From Halapricum desulfuricans (GTDB lineage Archaea > Halobacteriota > Halobacteria > Halobacteriales > Haloarculaceae), in assembly GCF_017094525.1 (NCBI RefSeq), contig NZ_CP064788.1, forward strand, positions 124,001 to 188,000: a stretch of 64,000 nucleotides of DNA, written 5' to 3'. A program made the translations under genes and the position numbers. A model generated the notes under the pieces. It saw only the letters and a program-made list of their open reading frames with translations. It had not been told where the DNA came from and searched no databases. Of this stretch, positions 60,198 through 64,000 are shown piece after piece. Every line of letters starts with the position of its first letter. Position 1 is the stretch's first letter.

Positions 60198-61975
60198 CCC
60201 AGCTCACCGAACAATTCCACGTCCCCGACGAGTATCACGAGGCGTGTGACCGCCTCACCACGCTCGTCGAAAAACACACTCGGCGACTGCTCGCTGATGA
60301 ATACTGGAGCGACGACCATCTTGACGCCATCAGTGACCAGACGGCCCAGTCCTACACCTACATTCGAGACGACGACCACGACGCCTTCGAGAGCGTCGAC
60401 GAATACGTCTACAGTCGATTCAAGCGGTGTGTCTACCACCGCGTCACGCACATTCTCGATGCCCACACCGACGAGTTCCACGCCTTCCAGTTCGTGACCG
60501 AAACTGTTGCCAAGCGCAAAATCCGACGCATCGGGTGGCAGAGACTCCGCACACGACTGTACGACGAGGAGTCGCCATACATCGAATGGCGCGTCTTGGA
60601 GTCCGTTGTCGACCAACTCAACACCTACTATGACACACATGGACGGTTCCCCGAGGCGTACACGGAACTCGTCGAGACGCCCGATCCCAACGGCACACTC
60701 CCGTATGCACCGGACACAGGCGACTACCACATCCACGAACTATCGATTGAAGACGGCGACCTTTGCTTCGTAGTGAACGCGCCGGACTCACTCTCGCCGG
60801 ACAGCTACCACGACTGGACAGACCACGAAATCCGCTTCCCGACCCACGCACGGTTCAGCGAGATGCTCGACACGGGAGACGTGAAAGCCCCCACACTCCA
60901 TGCCTCCGAGTATGGGTACACACTTGACGTGCCCGTTGCTGTACCCGACCAGGACACTGAGACAGTCAGTGACCGCGTGTTGTCGGTTGACCTCGGCGTG
61001 AAAAAACAGGCCACGGCGGTCGTCTTCGATAACGGCGACGACAGGACACACGAGCAGATTTCACCACCGCAGTTTCTTGACCATCCGGCCAAAGACAAAC
61101 TGTTCCGTCTCAAGGCTGACGCCGAGGGCATCAACGACCGACTGGCAGCACTCCGTCGACAGGGCACTGCCCACACGGAACGGTTCACCCACTTGCTCAG
61201 TGAGTACCGCCAGACACGGCGGAAAGAGCGGCGGTTGCGTGAGCAAATCCAGCACGACGTAGCGAACCAGTTGGTGTGGCTGGCGATAGAGTACGGCTGT
61301 GAAACCATCGTGTTCGAGTCACTCGGGCAAATCGACGCACCAGAGACGAGCGGTTCAGTTGCGTGGTCGATCTCCTCGTGGGCTCGCGGCGAACTCCTCG
61401 ATCGCGTCGGATACAAAGCCGAGTTGGTGGGGATCGACTTCGAGACGGTGAACCCGTGGGGAACGAGCCGACACTGTCCGCGATGTGGCGAACGTGGGCA
61501 GACGGTGAAAGCACCAGACAACCACACTGAGTGCCGTCACGGCGGGCACTTTCACTGTCCTGAGTGTGGGTACGAGTGCGACCGCGACGTAGTTGGGGCG
61601 GTGAACGTCGGTCGGAAGCACCTCGACGGCTCCAAGATGGAGGAGGCGAACCCTGCCGCCTATATGGAGGTGGGGAAGCACGCCAGTTTTCCATCACTGC
61701 GAGGTGCCCGTTCTACTGGCGGTGAGCGGAGCGAGGCTTCGCGAGCCTCAGAAACGCTTGCCGTTTCTGGCGTTCAGTCCGCGACCGACCAACAGGATCA
61801 GGCGAGCGGTCGTCAGACCCACCTGTCCCAGTACCGTGCTCCGTCACTCACTGTGAAACGGAGCGGGACAGACACGGGTGGACTGCCACACAATCACGGT
61901 AGTAACACGGGCGAGCGGACGCCCAGCGGTAGTGTGACACGGCACGTACTCGCCAGTGCTCCCGATTATGGGTGA
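60194..61975 (+). CDS. tnpB: TnpB RNA-guided nuclease (IS1341/IS605 OrfB family)
   Basis: A 593-residue TnpB. The RuvC-like sites are SVDLGVKKQA (D266), IVFESLGQI (E375) and YECDRDVVGAVNVG (D463/D465). The zinc knuckle is CPRCGERG...CPECGY (428-458). An N-terminal region of ~200 residues precedes the nuclease core and a Ser/Thr/Gly-rich tail of ~110 residues follows it, so the protein is longer than typical TnpB (about 400). The tail overlaps the region where the omega-RNA and element end are normally encoded. Family members cleave DNA guided by an RNA transcribed from the element's 3' end. Confidence 0.88.
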   Translation: MTQLTEQFHVPDEYHEACDRLTTLVEKHTRRLLADEYWSDDHLDAISDQTAQSYTYIRDDDHDAFESVDEYVYSRFKRCVYHRVTHILDAHTDEFHAFQFVTETVAKRKIRRIGWQRLRTRLYDEESPYIEWRVLESVVDQLNTYYDTHGRFPEAYTELVETPDPNGTLPYAPDTGDYHIHELSIEDGDLCFVVNAPDSLSPDSYHDWTDHEIRFPTHARFSEMLDTGDVKAPTLHASEYGYTLDVPVAVPDQDTETVSDRVLSVDLGVKKQATAVVFDNGDDRTHEQISPPQFLDHPAKDKLFRLKADAEGINDRLAALRRQGTAHTERFTHLLSEYRQTRRKERRLREQIQHDVANQLVWLAIEYGCETIVFESLGQIDAPETSGSVAWSISSWARGELLDRVGYKAELVGIDFETVNPWGTSRHCPRCGERGQTVKAPDNHTECRHGGHFHCPECGYECDRDVVGAVNVGRKHLDGSKMEEANPAAYMEVGKHASFPSLRGARSTGGERSEASRASETLAVSGVQSATDQQDQASGRQTHLSQYRAPSLTVKRSGTDTGGLPHNHGSNTGERTPSGSVTRHVLASAPDYG

Positions 61976-62015
61976 ATGCTACCAAATGCTACTGAAAATC
62001 AGAACGGTATAGACG

Positions 62016-63047
62016 ATGCCCCACACCTGCGAGGACTGCGGTGCGGAGTTCGAAACGCTGTCGAGCCTGCGCCTGCACGATGGTCCGGACGACGAACCTA
62101 CCCGGGACGATGAGTGGTTCGAGGAGCGCAGGGCCGAGATCAGGAAGCAACGACGCGAAACGGCACGGAGAGTCAAACGAAACGCCAGCCACGAACTGAC
62201 GGACGCCATCGACCAGGCACAGCGGGGCGAGGAAATGGCTGTCTATCAGGCCCTCGCACAGTACGAACGCCATCTCTCCGAAGAGTGGGCAAAGGGCGAG
62301 GACGGAGAGTACTGGGGGTTTCACCGCGTGTTCTATGGCCCAGTGGTCGGGAGTCTCGAACCGTTCGTCAAGCGGGAAGGATGGTCGTGGTTGCTGGACG
62401 TGCTGGAGGCCTACTGGCCCGACGCCACGTACGACTTCGAGACCTATCCCGAACACGAGGACTTCGGTGGCGCTGAGCGAGGTGATTTCGAGGAGTACCC
62501 ACACGTCAGCCACGTGCTCGCGACTGTCACTGGCAAGCAACTGGTTCGAACACGCCGTGCCGACGGTGTCAGAGCGGCTCCAGCCGACGCACTCGACTAT
62601 CTGTTGGAGTTCCACCGCCACCCTGGCGACCAGCACCCCTGGATCGATTCGATGAGCTACGGCTGGGGTATCGGCCATCCGGACCACCCGTTCGAAGACA
62701 CCATCGAGACACTGGTCGACGGAGAGTACGAAATCTGGGTGAGCACAGCTATCGAACACGCGATGCACGCCGACCAGCACGCTGCGACGGACCTCGTCGA
62801 AGCCCTGTTTGCTGCGGGTATCGTCACGGACCCGGCCCAGATTCTCCATCTTCTCGGGCGAATCGACGACGGCTACCCGCCCGATACGAGTGACCACTGG
62901 GATTGGGGATCGCTATTGCCCGAATTTCACGCGGATGGCTTCGACTGGGACCCTGTTGTTCGGGACCGACTGCGGGCTGTCGTCGTCGACTGTGGGCTCG
63001 CCCGGCAGTTACCCGACGACTGGGAGTTCACCGATATTGTTCTATAA
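62016..63047 (+). CDS. C2H2-finger hypothetical protein
   Basis: A 343-residue protein beginning MPHTCEDCGAEFETLSSLRLHDG, a C-x2-C...L-x2-H finger start, followed by a charged helix (EERRAEIRKQRRETARRVKRNASHELTDAIDQ). The rest contains HRVFYGPVVGSLEPFVKREGWSWLLDVLEAYWPDATY and VSTAIEHAMHADQHAATDLVEALFAAGIV, helical repeat-like and of unknown fold. It begins 20 bp from the TnpB element end. Accessory-type haloarchaeal protein, function unknown. Confidence 0.65.
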   Translation: MPHTCEDCGAEFETLSSLRLHDGPDDEPTRDDEWFEERRAEIRKQRRETARRVKRNASHELTDAIDQAQRGEEMAVYQALAQYERHLSEEWAKGEDGEYWGFHRVFYGPVVGSLEPFVKREGWSWLLDVLEAYWPDATYDFETYPEHEDFGGAERGDFEEYPHVSHVLATVTGKQLVRTRRADGVRAAPADALDYLLEFHRHPGDQHPWIDSMSYGWGIGHPDHPFEDTIETLVDGEYEIWVSTAIEHAMHADQHAATDLVEALFAAGIVTDPAQILHLLGRIDDGYPPDTSDHWDWGSLLPEFHADGFDWDPVVRDRLRAVVVDCGLARQLPDDWEFTDIVL

Positions 63048-63080
63048 AAGTTTGTGTGTATCGCCGAATATCTCTTCGGT

Positions 63081-64000
63081 ATGAACAATAACCCTGACGA
63101 GTACGAGGATGTAGACCTGCCAGAAGGTCTCGATATCGCTCCTGCCGAACTCGAAGCGGTCTCCGAAGAGTTGGCTGTTGTCGACGAGGCGATCGAATCA
63201 CTCTCTCCCGAACAGACGGCGGCGATCGAGGAAGTTCTGGAAGCGCTGGACGGCGAGGCGGTCGTTCCCGAGCGGGACACGCTCTTCGCAGATCTCGATA
63301 CGACGCCCGAAGAAGCCCAGGAAGCCCTCGATATCCTCCTCACGGAACTGGAGGAGTCCGACATCGATCTCGGTACTGGACCGGGCGACGACGACAGTCC
63401 GTCGGTGCTGGATACTGAACAGGCCGAACGCTTCCTTGAACTGTACGGTCGGCTCCTCGTCTACGTCAACGATCGGTTCGACGTTGTCAGCGGAATCGAC
63501 ACTTACGAGGAGTTCAGCGAGGCGTTTATGGACGAAATCTATCCAATTCGCGAACGGCTATACGAGGAAGATGCCGAGTCGCTCATCGCGGACTTCGTCG
63601 CCGAGAACCCTGCGGGGCTGTCCGAGTCCGAGCTGGAAGTGCTCAGAGAATGGCGTGACTACGAGTTCTGTGAGTTCGCCGCCGTCGTCGAACACCGCGA
63701 CGACGATACCATTTTCGTCGAACCCGAAGCGCCGCAAGCGTTCGCCGTGACCGCGATCCACGACCCGTTCGAGCAGCAGTTCCCGGAGCCAGTGCTGCCA
63801 GTGATACTGAACGACCTGGTGTTGCTCCCGTTCGAGGGCGAAATCGTCCACGACGGGTGGCTGCTGTCCGAACCACTCGGTCCGATGATGCTCGACCTCC
63901 TCGACATGGACATCGAGACGGCGTACGGGGAAGCCAAACACAGCCACGGAATCGTCGAGTCGCTTCCTCCAGGCGAGGGCTCGGGGACGAGCGACGCCGA
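63081..64000 (+). CDS. Acidic hypothetical protein, truncated by the window end
   Basis: An open frame of at least 306 codons starting MNNNPDEYEDVDLPEGLDIAP and still open at the window edge. It is rich in Asp/Glu and Leu, with helices such as ELEAVSEELAVVDEAIESL and TEQAERFLELYGRLLVYVNDRFD, then a more beta-like part (CEFAAVVEHRDDDTIFVEPEAPQAFAV). It follows the C2H2 gene by 33 bp and may share its transcript. Not recognised. Confidence 0.6.
   Translation, partial: MNNNPDEYEDVDLPEGLDIAPAELEAVSEELAVVDEAIESLSPEQTAAIEEVLEALDGEAVVPERDTLFADLDTTPEEAQEALDILLTELEESDIDLGTGPGDDDSPSVLDTEQAERFLELYGRLLVYVNDRFDVVSGIDTYEEFSEAFMDEIYPIRERLYEEDAESLIADFVAENPAGLSESELEVLREWRDYEFCEFAAVVEHRDDDTIFVEPEAPQAFAVTAIHDPFEQQFPEPVLPVILNDLVLLPFEGEIVHDGWLLSEPLGPMMLDLLDMDIETAYGEAKHSHGIVESLPPGEGSGTSDA

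Larger units (their letters stand above)
59964..61996 (+). mobile_element. TnpB transposon with DUF2080 gene and inverted-repeat ends
   Basis: Left end TTCAGTAGTATTCGGTAGTAT (59964-59984); the right end, read inward, begins TTCAGTAGCATTTGGTAGCAT (61996-61976). The two agree in 18 of 21 positions and frame the DUF2080 gene and tnpB with little spare DNA. No tnpA (Y1 transposase) is present, so movement would depend on an enzyme elsewhere. A TATA-like TTAACTATATG lies at 60010-60020 ahead of the genes. Confidence 0.7.

Overview
The window is chromosomal DNA (or a very large replicon) of a haloarchaeon, class Halobacteria. Evidence: GC-rich sequence, strongly acidic proteins, Tat-type lipoproteins, archaeal glycerol-1-phosphate dehydrogenase (egsA), the primase large subunit (priL), a 7S SRP RNA, a brp/crtI/bat cluster and many small haloarchaeal zinc-finger proteins. 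The genus cannot be fixed from sequence alone.

Region 1 (1-2514): part of a redox module, with a tandem [2Fe-2S] lipoprotein and an NrfD-type membrane anchor, followed by a 44-residue zinc-finger protein.

Region 2 (2572-6513): a tRNA-Leu(UAG) gene with a tyrosine integrase directly downstream, then low-GC cargo. The cargo is an overlapping three-gene operon: a DUF6884/YaaA-like protein, a protein with two GIY-YIG domains, and a probable PD-(D/E)XK protein. It looks like an integrated element carrying an uncharacterised nuclease operon.

Region 3 (6514-19773): a segment bracketed by two same-orientation copies of a 1289-bp IS701/IS4-like element. The left copy is broken by an IS630-family element. 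Between them lie a PQQ-type beta-propeller protein and the most notable system of the window, a tightly coupled five-gene operon on the minus strand (18253 to 12089). Its order is diverged Cas7-like RAMP, long low-complexity protein, diverged Cas5-like RAMP, DEDD exonuclease, HNH nuclease. It fits the published description of a highly derived class 1 CRISPR-Cas system of haloarchaea that has no CRISPR array (HRAMP). No CRISPR array, cas1, cas2, cas3 or cas10 is visible here. The right IS copy has no target duplication and cuts off a gene upstream of the cas7-like gene, so the operon was probably trimmed by IS-mediated deletion.

Region 4 (19792-57800): mainly core genome. It includes a radical SAM/SPASM protein, an aldo/keto reductase, dapD, a prenyl synthase, a UPF0200-UPF0201-HAD operon, priL, SRP RNA, a UvrD-like helicase and a retinal/carotenoid cluster (brp-crtI-bat, the Bat protein carrying a complete LOV signature). 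It continues with uvrA, a PIN/RHH toxin-antitoxin pair, a DUF460 protein, sugar-kinase and epimerase genes, egsA and an FKBP isomerase. Decay is visible: a histidine kinase split by a ~440-bp non-autonomous TnpB-family-like insertion, an ADP-ribosylglycohydrolase remnant and a VanZ-like remnant.

Region 5 (57940-64000): an accessory tail with hypothetical proteins, a SWIM zinc-finger protein and a TnpB transposon (DUF2080 gene plus tnpB) framed by 21-bp inverted repeats. The last gene runs off the window.
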